Shown here: piece by piece, positions 45,123 through 55,000 of the stretch
Numbering within the stretch: position 1 is the stretch's first letter
Layout: every line of letters starts with the position of its first letter
Source: M3007 sp964539805
GTDB taxonomy: Bacteria; Bacteroidota; Bacteroidia; Chitinophagales; Saprospiraceae
Length of the DNA: 64,000 nucleotides
Assembly (NCBI GenBank): GCA_964539805.1
Contig: CAZIKN010000010.1
Location: 1-64,000 of the forward strand
Direction: 5' to 3'
Position numbers and translations under genes: made by a program
The notes under the pieces: generated by a model
What the model was told of the DNA's origin: nothing
Databases searched by the model: none
Seen by the model: the letters and a program-made list of their open reading frames with translations, nothing else

Positions 45123-47063
45123 TCAAATCTCTTTCTTCCATTGCTTAAAAAACGCCAGCGCTTCCGGGTTGCGCATGGCATCAGGGTTTACTGATTTTTC
45201 AATGCTTTTGCCCATCAGGATTTTTTTAACGGGCAGTTCCATTTTTTTACCGCTGATGGTGTAGGGTATTTCCGGCACGGCATACACATCATCCGGTACG
45301 TGGCGCGGGGAAAAATCGCTGCGCAACTGGCGGGCTATTTTTTGCTTTAAATCCGCATTTAGCACAATATTTTCCGCCAATACAACAAAAAGGGGCATAA
45401 AGGATTCGCCATCTTCCTGTTCAATGTTGACAATTAGGCTGTCGCGTATTTCGGGAAGTTTTTCCACGGAGCGGTATATTTCACTGGTACCGATGCGGAT
45501 GCCCTGACGGTTGAGCGTGGCATCCGAGCGGCCCAAAATGACCAATCCGCCGCGAGGCGTGATGTGCAGCCAGTCGCCATGCCGCCAAACACCGGGATAA
45601 TCCTCAAAATAGGAGCCCTTGTATTTGGCAAAATCTGCATCATTCCAAAAAAACACGGGCATACAGGGCATGGGTTGGGTTACCACCATTTCGCCCACGG
45701 CATCCAACAGTGCATGCCCCTGTTCATCAAATGCTTCCATGGCCGTACCGAGGCAACGGCATTGTATTTCGCCCTCATATACCGGCAGGAGCGGGCAGCC
45801 ACCTACCCAGGCCGTGCACACATCGGTGCCGCCACTCATGGAGCTCAGCCATACGTCCTCTTTTACGTGCTCATACACCCATGTAAAGCCTTCCGGCGGC
45901 AGGGGTGAGCCAGTGGAGCCTATGGAGCGTAAATGGGGCAAAGGCTTGTCTTTCAATGAAATATCAGCTTTTAAACAGGCCAGAATAAAGGCGGCGCTGG
46001 TGCCAAAATGGTTGATTTTAGTGTCGCGTGCCAAGTCCCACATGGCATTCATATCCGGGTATCCCGGGCTGCCATCATATTGTACGATGGTAGCACCGCC
46101 AAGCAGGGCGGCATTGAGAAAATTCCACATCATCCAGCCTGTGGTAGTGAACCAGAAAAAGCGTTCACCGCGATGTACATCATTGTGAAAACTGAGGTAT
46201 TTCAGGTGTTCCAACAACATGCCCCCGTGGGAGTGCGTAATGGCTTTGGGCAGGCCCGTGGTGCCGGAGGAATACAATACCCATATGGGATGCGCAAAAG
46301 GCACAGGCGTAAATTCAAGTTTGGCAGTGCTGTGCTCAGCCAGTTTGTCCCAAGCGGTGTATGGCAATAAAGCCTTGGTATCCAGACCAATATATGAAAT
46401 TAAAATGGTAGCCTCCACAGTAGGCAGCTTTTCCTGCAATTCTCGGACTACGCTCGTGCGATCAAAAATTTTGCCACCATAGCGATAGCCATCCACGGCG
46501 ATCAGCACCTTGGGCTGTATCTGCTCAAAACGCTCCAGTACGCTCCCCGCACCAAAATCAGGTGAGGTACTGCTCCACACCGCTCCAATGGACAAGGTAG
46601 CCAACAGGGCAACTGTAGCCTCGGGTATGTTGGGCAAAAAACCCGCCACGCGGTCGCCTTCCTTAACGCCCATCTGGCGCAAATAAGCCGCCAGCGCAGC
46701 AGTCTTATGCTCCAGTTCGGTCCAGGATACCTCGCGCAGGGGCGTATTTTCGGATTGAAACAAAATGGCGGCCTCCTCGCGGTTGGCGCGCCGGAAAACC
46801 TCTTCTGCATAATTCAGCATTGCCCCTTCAAACCAGCGCGTGTGCGGCATATCACCCTGCATCACCTTTTCATATTGCCATTGTAGCCCGAAATAGCGCA
46901 CCAGGGACGCCCAAAAACGATCCGGGTGAGCGACAGACCATTGCCAGGCCTGGTGGTAATCTTGAAAATCAAGCAGGTAATCAGGGTTTTGCCGGAGCCA
47001 TTCAAAATATTTTGTCAGGTTCGCCTTTCGGATGGTGTCAGGTGTGGGTTGCCAGCGGAGCAT
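45123..47063 (-). CDS. aacS: Acetoacetate-CoA ligase (acetoacetyl-CoA synthetase)
   Basis: 646 residues, the usual length for this ANL-superfamily enzyme, which activates acetoacetate to acetoacetyl-CoA through an acyl-AMP in the cytosol. The N-terminus has the ACS-type cap (YHQAWQWSVAHPDRFW). The adenylation P-loop is YSSGTTGLPK (about 262-272). GRSDATLNRQGIRIGTSEIY (about 507-526) is the hinge region, and SGKKMELPVKKIL (about 602-614) carries the catalytic lysine region. The opening MLRWQPTPDTIRKANLTKY is typical of acetoacetate-CoA ligases rather than acetate-CoA ligases. It lies downstream of the amidotransferase gene on the same strand, behind a long hairpin, so it may be transcribed separately. 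Confidence 0.92.
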   Translation of the reverse strand: MLRWQPTPDTIRKANLTKYFEWLRQNPDYLLDFQDYHQAWQWSVAHPDRFWASLVRYFGLQWQYEKVMQGDMPHTRWFEGAMLNYAEEVFRRANREEAAILFQSENTPLREVSWTELEHKTAALAAYLRQMGVKEGDRVAGFLPNIPEATVALLATLSIGAVWSSTSPDFGAGSVLERFEQIQPKVLIAVDGYRYGGKIFDRTSVVRELQEKLPTVEATILISYIGLDTKALLPYTAWDKLAEHSTAKLEFTPVPFAHPIWVLYSSGTTGLPKAITHSHGGMLLEHLKYLSFHNDVHRGERFFWFTTTGWMMWNFLNAALLGGATIVQYDGSPGYPDMNAMWDLARDTKINHFGTSAAFILACLKADISLKDKPLPHLRSIGSTGSPLPPEGFTWVYEHVKEDVWLSSMSGGTDVCTAWVGGCPLLPVYEGEIQCRCLGTAMEAFDEQGHALLDAVGEMVVTQPMPCMPVFFWNDADFAKYKGSYFEDYPGVWRHGDWLHITPRGGLVILGRSDATLNRQGIRIGTSEIYRSVEKLPEIRDSLIVNIEQEDGESFMPLFVVLAENIVLNADLKQKIARQLRSDFSPRHVPDDVYAVPEIPYTISGKKMELPVKKILMGKSIEKSVNPDAMRNPEALAFFKQWKKEI

Positions 47064-47105
47064 AAGTGCTTGGTTAAAGCGTGAAAATAGCGCTTTGGTT
47101 GCTCA

Positions 47106-47145
47106 GGAAGGTGTAAATAATAACTTGTTATCGTTTATACCTTCC
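47106..47145. terminator. Long hairpin between pabA/trpG-like gene and aacS
   Basis: 47106-47117 pairs with 47134-47145 through 12 bp with one wobble, and an inner ATAAC/GTTAT stem extends it. It directly follows the stop at 47146 on the minus strand. No clear T-run follows, so it could be a terminator or a leader structure for aacS. Confidence 0.5.
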
Positions 47146-47757
47146 TTAATGGGCAAGCGGTGCAGCGCCGCGCGAAGGTAGGTATTCTTTTGCCATTTCC
47201 ACCCAATTATGGAGCATGGCAAGGCCATGTTGTGTGAGAATGGACTCCGGGTGGAACTGTACTCCCACCAAAGGCAGGCTTCGGTGGGCCAAGGCCATGA
47301 TTTCCCCCGATGCCGTGTGGGCGATCACTTCGAGCGGGGTGCCTTCAAGGGATTGCAGCACGAGGGAATGGTAACGCATGACTTCTATTTCAGCGGGCAA
47401 ATGCCGAAACAAAAAATGATGGCCCGAGTGCCGGATCACAGAAGTTTTGCCATGCATGGGAAGGCTTGCCCGCACTAAGGCAGCACCAAAAAATTCCCCA
47501 ATGGCCTGATGACCCAAACAAACGCCCAGTATGGGCACCCGCTGATGCCAACGCTCTATCAGGGCCGGCATAACCCCGGCATCTGTGGGTCGCTTTGGTC
47601 CAGGTGACAGCACAATGGCCTGAAAGTCAAGTGATTCAAATTCATCTAAGGCTAAGGCATCATTGCGCACCACCAAACAATCCGCGCCACATTGGAGCAG
47701 ATAGTCATATAAGTTATAGGTAAACGAATCGTAATTGTCCAAAAGCAACAGGCGCAT
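47146..47757 (-). CDS. pabA: Glutamine amidotransferase component of anthranilate or aminodeoxychorismate synthase
   Basis: 203 residues, a full-length class I (triad) glutamine amidotransferase. It opens with LLLDNYDSFTYNLYDYL, the signature of the TrpG/PabA group. The catalytic triad is complete: C80 in GVCLGHQAI, and H169 and E171 in FHPES. The enzyme supplies ammonia from glutamine to a chorismate-using partner (PabB or TrpE), which is not in the window. Without trp genes beside it, PabA (folate) or a dual role is as likely as TrpG, so the symbol is provisional. It begins 10 bp after the cvpA-like gene, suggesting one transcript. Confidence 0.88.
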   Translation of the reverse strand: MRLLLLDNYDSFTYNLYDYLLQCGADCLVVRNDALALDEFESLDFQAIVLSPGPKRPTDAGVMPALIERWHQRVPILGVCLGHQAIGEFFGAALVRASLPMHGKTSVIRHSGHHFLFRHLPAEIEVMRYHSLVLQSLEGTPLEVIAHTASGEIMALAHRSLPLVGVQFHPESILTQHGLAMLHNWVEMAKEYLPSRGAAPLAH

Positions 47758-47767
47758 GACAGCAGGC

Positions 47768-48454
47768 TCAATATTCTATCCCATTATCATTTTCAGGCAA
47801 TGGCTGAGGGCGTGACTTGGGTTTGCTGGTTTGCGGCTCCGGGTTACTTTCTATGATCTCTTCGCCCGGTACGGGGTCCGGCAATTCATAAAGACGTCCG
47901 CGATTGGAGGTTTTGTCCATGCCATAATTTTCGAGGCGATCCATCCACTTGAGCGAGGTGTCCCACACATCGCCTGCTATCGGCTTAAGGCGCAGCACGA
48001 TATTTTTGGCGTGTGAGGGCATTTCTTTAAGGATGGGGATATAGAACCTGGACTCCGCCAGGGTGGCATCATTGACAAACTGTACCCGCACCCCAAACCA
48101 GAGGATGACACTGTAAATCATGACAGACAGCATGGCCATGATGCCGCCGCCCAGGATGCGGTTTACGGCACCGAGGTACACCCTTTCCAAAACACCCTCC
48201 AATGCGTTGGCCGCTTGCCGCAGCATAAAGACGATAATGACCAAATTGACCACAAAGGCCGCTAAGTACATGGACGGGTTTTCTGTATGAAAAAGCCGCT
48301 CCAGAACATTGGTCGTGGTTGGGGTTATTTTGAACGCCAGGGTTATGCCGAAAAGGTAGGCCATCACATTGAACACGGTATTGATAATGCCATTGGAATA
48401 GCCGTGCCAAAAGCCCAGCGCAAAAACAGCAATCAATAAAATATCAACAGGCAT
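47768..48454 (-). CDS. cvpA: CvpA-family membrane protein
   Basis: 228 residues. Four hydrophobic helices (about 4-22, 24-45, 63-82, 103-125) with the conserved opening VDILLIAVFALGFWHGYSNG and the mid-protein motif LGAVNRILGGGIMAMLSV match the CvpA (colicin V production) family of inner-membrane proteins. The C-terminal 60 residues are a Pro- and Glu-rich tail, variable in this family. In other bacteria CvpA is linked to envelope homeostasis and bile or stress resistance, but its molecular role is not settled. It heads a minus-strand operon with the amidotransferase gene. TACTTTTG at 48543-48536 may be its -7 box. Confidence 0.88.
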   Translation of the reverse strand: MPVDILLIAVFALGFWHGYSNGIINTVFNVMAYLFGITLAFKITPTTTNVLERLFHTENPSMYLAAFVVNLVIIVFMLRQAANALEGVLERVYLGAVNRILGGGIMAMLSVMIYSVILWFGVRVQFVNDATLAESRFYIPILKEMPSHAKNIVLRLKPIAGDVWDTSLKWMDRLENYGMDKTSNRGRLYELPDPVPGEEIIESNPEPQTSKPKSRPQPLPENDNGIEY

Positions 48455-48683
48455 TGGTCAGAATGGTGTGAGGCTTGTGGTGAAAATCATCTGAAAGCAT
48501 TGGGTGCCAACAGAAAACCAATAAGTTCAGCGGGACAAAAGTACACAAAATTATGCAAAAAAGGATACCTGAAGCTTATGTACTTGACAAAATGCACTGA
48601 TTTATAGACACATGTATAGTTGTCTGGACGGGGATTTGGGGGGATTGTGGGATTTGGGGCATACACATTATTAGGTGGGTGGC

Positions 48684-48718
48684 TTGGTCGGACGACCCGC
48701 TCGCCGTCGTCCGACCAA
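48684..48718. repeat. Perfect 13-bp inverted repeat
   Basis: TTGGTCGGACGAC (48684-48696) pairs with GTCGTCCGACCAA (48706-48718) around a 9-nt loop. It lies in open intergenic DNA over 200 bp from the cvpA start, not after a gene end, so a terminator is unlikely; a REP-like mobile palindrome is more plausible. Confidence 0.7.
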
Positions 48719-48968
48719 TAGGGCTACTTTATGTTGATTTGCCGGAAGGCATCCAAATCTCCTGCTCAAAAAAATGGCAGCGCACCATCCAAAAACGACA
48801 TGCTGAAAAATCATGTCCCGTTTTTTACCTTTTTTCAGGTATTTGTTTTAACTTTTTTTACCTCCAAAAATACCATTAATAATACATTTTATAATTTTAA
48901 AGTATTGATTATAAAAAATTTATGCACAAAATTTTAAAAAATAAAAATACAAGTGCCAAAAAATGTTT

Positions 48969-48999
48969 TTGCATATTGGAAAAATTGTGTAAACTTTTG
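48969..48999 (+). promoter_or_regulatory. Candidate promoter of the SprB-like gene
   Basis: TTG (48969-48971), a 20-bp spacer and AACTTTTG (48992-48999), one mismatch from TAnnTTTG, about 60 bp before the ATG at 49062. Confidence 0.3.
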
Positions 49000-49061
49000 C
49001 ACCGTGAAAAAAGGAATGTCCTGACGGACGCTTTTGCAAACACAATACAAATCACGTTGCC

Positions 49062-52000
49062 ATGCATAGATTTTACCTTTCCCTCATCATTTTGGTTGGC
49101 GCCTTCTGCCTGCTTTCTAAACCCTTATCTGCTCAATGCCCGTTTGAGATTGTCCCCACCACTAACCCTAACCTGTGTTTTGGTATGGCCTCCGGTTCCG
49201 TAAGCCTTTCTGTATCAGGCGGCACGCCGGATTACACTTACCAATGGAGCAACAATGCCACATCAGCAAACCTCGGCAACCTGCCATCCGGCATTTATAC
49301 CGTGACCGTAAGCGATCAAACGGGCTGCTCCGAAACGGTAAGCATAGCTGTTACCCAACCACCACCAATCCAGTTGACTACTCAAGTCACCCCTGTTACC
49401 TGTAACGGCGGCAGCAATGGTAAAATTGACCTAAGTGTAAGTGGTGGAAACCTTGGTTATTTCTATAAGTGGTCATCTGGTCCGACAACCAAAAATATTA
49501 CAGGTGCCGGCGCAGGCATCTACTGCATCACTGTCACCGACCTCAACGGCTGCTTTGCTTCTACCTGCGCCACCATCACCCAGCCGCCACCGATACAGCT
49601 CAGCACAGTGGTCACCAATGTCAAATGCTTTGGGAGCAATGACGGACGCATTGACCTGAGTGTGGCAAATGGCACACCTTTATTCAAATACCAGTGGAAC
49701 AACAACTCGAGTTATCAGGATCCTAACGGACTGGCGCAGGGCGTTTACAGGGTAACCGTTACGGATGCCAACAATTGCAGCGCCACTACCTCTGCCACGG
49801 TGGGGCAGCCGCAGAAGTTTCAATTCTCCCTGAACGACAAAACCGATCCGGCATGCAACCAGGCCAACGGCAGCATCAATACCTATATTGAGGGGGGCAT
49901 ACTGCCATACAAGTTCTTTTGGTCCAATGGTGCCACTACCGAAGACCTGAACAATCTGTTGCCAGGTGGATACACCCTCAGTGCCACAGATGCCAATGGC
50001 TGCACCGGCTCCGCAACGGCCTTTTTGGATGGCGTTTATGCTGAAATCATAAGCCAAAAAGCACCACGTTGTGATGACCCCAACAGCGGAAGTATTGATA
50101 TTCAGGCTTTTGGAGGCCAAGTGCCCTATACTTTTGATTGGGGTGGCGGCATCACGAGCGAAGACCGCAACAACTTGCCCGCCGGCACCTATATCGTGAC
50201 CGTATCCGATGCCACCCTGTGCACCAATACCCTTGCGATCACCCTGACTGCCGGCAAACCCGTGGAAATCATGCTAAGCCTGCTCAACCAACCCTGTGCA
50301 GGCGAAGCCAATGCCAAAATAAAAGTGGACATCACAGATGGTGCCCTTCCCAACTATGCCTACTCCTGGACCTGTGGCAGCCAAAGCAGCAGCGGCATTA
50401 CCAGCGGCGAGCCCTTCATTATCAGTAAATTAGGCGAAGGTACATTTAAGATCACGGTGACGAATGCGGGCAACTGCACGGGTGTGGCAGAAGTGGAAAT
50501 ACCCGTGGCGACACCCCTGGCGGCTACGGCGGAAAGTACCAAAGACCCGATTTGCAAGGAAGGTTCTGACGGCGAAATCCGTATCAAAGCCGTGGGCGGC
50601 ACGGCACCATATCAATACCTTTGGGCTAATGGAGCTACAGGAAACCCCGTCACAGTTGGCAAAGGCACATGGACGGTTACGGTATCCGATGCCAATGGCT
50701 GTACCACCACCACAAGCGGCACTCTGTCAGATCCTGTGGGTTTTGAGGTCAATGGTACGGTAAAAGATGAACAGTGCTTGGAAGGGAACAACGGAAGTAT
50801 TACCCTTAGTGTAACAGGCAGTGGGTCTTACACCTACGTATGGAGCAATAGCGAAACTAAACAAAATATTACGGGACTGACCGCTGGCATTTATACCGTT
50901 ACAGTGACGGATGCGCTGGGCTGTACTGAAATGAAGAGTTTTACGGTATTGCGTAAGCCGGCGTTTAGCCTTATGGGTTCTTCTCCTTACAGAGGGACTG
51001 CGGCATCTGATTGCAGTTCTACTGATGGGGGAGTTATCATGGGAATACGCAATTTTACATCTAATACAGTAGGATATACTTGGAGTAATGGCCCTGTTTC
51101 ATCTAGTGGAAGTGTAACAGAAAATCTTACAGGCGGATTTTACATTGGAGGATTGAAAACAGGAGTGTATAAGGTAACATTTACAGATGTTTCCGGATGT
51201 ACAGCGGTTGCAGACGTAGTCACCGTAGATGTCGCTACGATCAATTTATCTCTTAACGCTGTATCCAATTCTTGTGATTCTACTGGGGCCATTAATGTTG
51301 CGATTACTGGTGGTCAGGCGCCATTTACCTATAGATTATTTAAGGGAACTCAGGTCATAAAAACAGGAACGGAACAAGGTAATTTCATCATTAATAAACT
51401 TACAGGAGGTAATTATGCGGTTGAAATTTTGGATGCCACGGGTTGTTACGCAATCAATAGTATTTTGGTCAATAATGTGGGCAATATTTTTGTAACGAGT
51501 AAAGTAACCCCAGTAGGCTGTAGTAACTTAGGAGCGATAGAACTTACAGTTACCGATCCTTCACTGAAATATCTATGGTCAAATGGAGCAACAACTAAAA
51601 ATATCAGCAACCTTCAAGCGGGCACTTATAGTGTAACCCTGACTGATGCAAACAATTGCGTTAGAAACATATCGGATGCTGTCCCCCAAGATCCCGATCC
51701 CGTAAAAACCACCCTTACGCCCACGGCCATTGACTGTGCCACTGGCAAAGGCTCTATAGCCGTGGCCGCATCGGGCGGCACGCCACCATACCTTATCAGC
51801 TGGGCTGGCGGCGGTCAACCGCAGCCTTTCAATGGCACATTTACCATCGGAAACCTGAGCAATGGCGGAGTGTACTGGGTCACCGTATCAGACAGCAAGG
51901 GCTGCACCAACAGTAGTTCCACCGTCGTAAACTGGCCGCCCAACCTGACTATGAAAACCATCAGCAACCCCACTACCTCCTGCTCCTCCGCCGATGGCAG

Positions 52001-55000
52001 CATAGGGGTAGAAATGCAAAGCGGCGTAGCGCCATTTAGCTATCAGGTACTGAACACACCCAATCAGGGCAGCGGAGTGAGCAACAATTTTGTGGTAAAT
52101 AATCTCGCCGTTGGGCAATATACCCTCCGCATAACGGATGCCGCGGGCTGCTCCGTCAGTATTTTTGCCTATATCAATGCGCCTGCTGTTAACTTTGATG
52201 CGGTGGGTATTGCCCCGAGTGCCTGCACTGCTACCGATGGCCTCGTGCAAGTAGCCATACAGAACGGAAGTGGCGGCCCTTACGGCTACAGCTACTTTCT
52301 GAACAATCAGAAAATAGAAGTTAAAAGCCTGAACACCAGCACTTTTGAGATCACGGGCCTGCCCGCAAACGACGATTTTTACCTTACCGTATTTGATGGC
52401 AATTGCAGTTCAGCACAAGTGGTGTGTATCCCGCAGCCTGCCATGCTGATGCTACAAACACAGGTGAGCGGTCTATTGTGTTCCAACCAACCTATTGGCA
52501 AAATTGACCTGAGCGTCAGCGGCGGCAAAGCACCCTACACCTATGATTGGAACAATGACGGTTTTGAAACACCGGACAATGACCCCAAGGACATAGAACA
52601 GTTGTTGCCAGGGGCATACGCCGTCATCGTTACGGATGTCAATGGCTGTACCGCACTGACCACTACGGAGGTAAAAGCATCCGTGGCCAATATAACAGCA
52701 ACCGCTGTTGCCCAAAACGCAGGCTGCAACGGGAATGATGGCAGCATTAACCTGACGGTCTTTGGCGGTCAGGGGCCACACCGTTTCGACTGGAGTCACC
52801 TGCCCGGCAACAATGACCCGGAAGACCCCAATGGCCTTGTACCGGGCGCTTACCAGGTAACCATTACGGATGTCAATGGCTGTACAGGTACGGCACAAGC
52901 CTTTGTGATACAGCAGAATATGTTTGTAAATTCCTTCTTTTCCGAGGCAGCCTCCAGCTGTGTGGCAACGGATGGCAATATCCGTTTTGTCCTCCAAAAC
53001 GGCACCCCCAACTTTACCTACAGCTGGACCCTGGCTTCTGACAATTCAACCGGCTCTGGCACCGAAAGTAGCAGCCCATTTGTGGTCAACGGATTGAAAA
53101 CCGGGGTATATATCTTTACCATCACGGATGCAGGCGGTTGCAATGTGATATACACCGCGCAAGTAGGCGGCAATATGACCGCACAGACGACCACAACCAA
53201 AGTAGGCTGTGGCGGCATTTCCTTAGGCAGCATTACCATTAACCTGCAAAATAACGAGGTGCCGCCCTACAGCTATACCTGGAGCAGTGGCACCAGCACC
53301 AACAGCGAGACCAACCTGCCCAGCGAGCCCATCAACATCGTCAACTTGAAGGTGGGCAATTACAACGTCACCGTTACCAATGGGCAAGGTTGTACACTGG
53401 CCACTTTTGCCGCTGTGACACAATCAAACAACACTATTATAGTCAATCGCACGATAAAAAGTGTCAGCTGCAATGGCGGCAATGATGGGGTCATAGATAT
53501 TACGGTGTCAGGCGGAACATCGCCATACAATTTTGAGTGGTCAGGCCCCGGGGGCTTTGTGGCCAATACAGAGGATATCGGAAACCTCAGTGCGGGGCTA
53601 TACGCGGTCACGGTGTCCGATATTGCAGGCTGTACCAATGTCATCTCGTTTACCGTGAGCCAGCCAGCTCCATTGCCGGTGCAGCTCTCTGCCACGCCGA
53701 TAAACTGCCATAATGGCGCGGACGGTGCCCTTACGCTGACGACAGGCCCAGGCCAGTACAGCTTCAATTGGTCAGGGCCTGATGGTTTTGTGGCTTTTAC
53801 AGCAGCCATTTCGGGGCTAAAGGCCGGCACCTATAATTATGTCGTGACTTCAGTAACATCAGGCTGTACCTTAGTCAGCAGTACTACATTGACCGATCCG
53901 CCCCAAATTGATATTGCCATTACGGAAACCCAAACCCTTTGTGACGCTCGTACCTATAAAGTTGAGCTAAAAAACATCAACGGCAACCCCTTGTACAAAT
54001 GGAGCGACAATAATGTTTCCTCCAATAGAACTTTCACACAATCAGGTATTTATACCGTAACGGTTACCAGCAGCCTCGGCTGCGCCAATACGGCAAGTGT
54101 GGAAGTGAAAATACTGGGGGCCAATTGCAGCCAAATCAGCGGTCGTGTACAACATGATCAAAACGAAGACTGTGTGGCTGATCCTAACGAGCCTGGCCTC
54201 AAGACCTTTATTGTAAAGGCCATGAGCAATACAGAAGCCTTCTATGGCCTCACGGATGCCAATGGCAATTACAAGATCAATGTAAAACCGGGTGAGGATT
54301 ACGTGCTAAGCATCACCGCACCGGACAAAATCTGGATCCTCTGCCCTTTAAGCCCAACGGTAAATGTCCCCAACGCAGGGGAGACCATCACGGCCCCCGC
54401 CTTCCCTGTGAAAAAGGCCAAAGTATGTCCCGTTATGACGGTTGACATCTCTTCGGGCAATTTGCGCCGCTGCTTCAACAACAATGTATATTGGGTAAAA
54501 TACTGCAACGAAGGCACCGGAACTGCGGAAAATGCCTATATTGTGGTAACCTTGGATGCCCTTATGACACCCGTGGCCTCCTCTAAGCCCTACACCTCAC
54601 TCGGCAATAACCGCTACCGTTTTGAGGCGGGCAATGTGCAGCCCGGCGACTGCGGTACGTTCAATATCTATGTATCCTTGAGCTGCAATGCGACATTGGG
54701 CCAAACACACTGCTCTGAAGCACACGTTTATCCTGACAGCAGCTGTGCCAATGCCATGCTGCAATGGTCGGGAGCCAGCCTTCGCCTGAGCAGCCGCTGC
54801 GGCAATGACTCGCTTTATTTTACGATCAAAAACGTGGGTATAGCGGACATGAAAACCCAATCAGAATACATCGTGATAGAAGATGTGGTGATGCGCGGGC
54901 GGGCCTCCATCCTGCTGCCTAAAGGTGACTCCATGATCGTGACAGTGCCCGCCAACGGGAGTACCTGGCGCCTGGAGGTGGATCAGGAGGATTTTCACCC

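Larger units (their letters stand above)
48455..49061. other. Intergenic region upstream of the SprB-like adhesin
   Basis: This 607-bp stretch holds a palindrome at 48684-48718 (listed), a minus-strand TACTTTTG (48543-48536) toward cvpA, and an AT-rich stretch (48830-49010) with a candidate promoter for the adhesin gene. No believable gene was seen; the short plus-strand frames here have no support. Confidence 0.5.

Noticed and set aside
48679..48937. Small plus-strand ORFs in the cvpA/adhesin intergenic region
   Set aside because: Composition follows AT-rich DNA and the palindrome; no start signal, no conserved motif.
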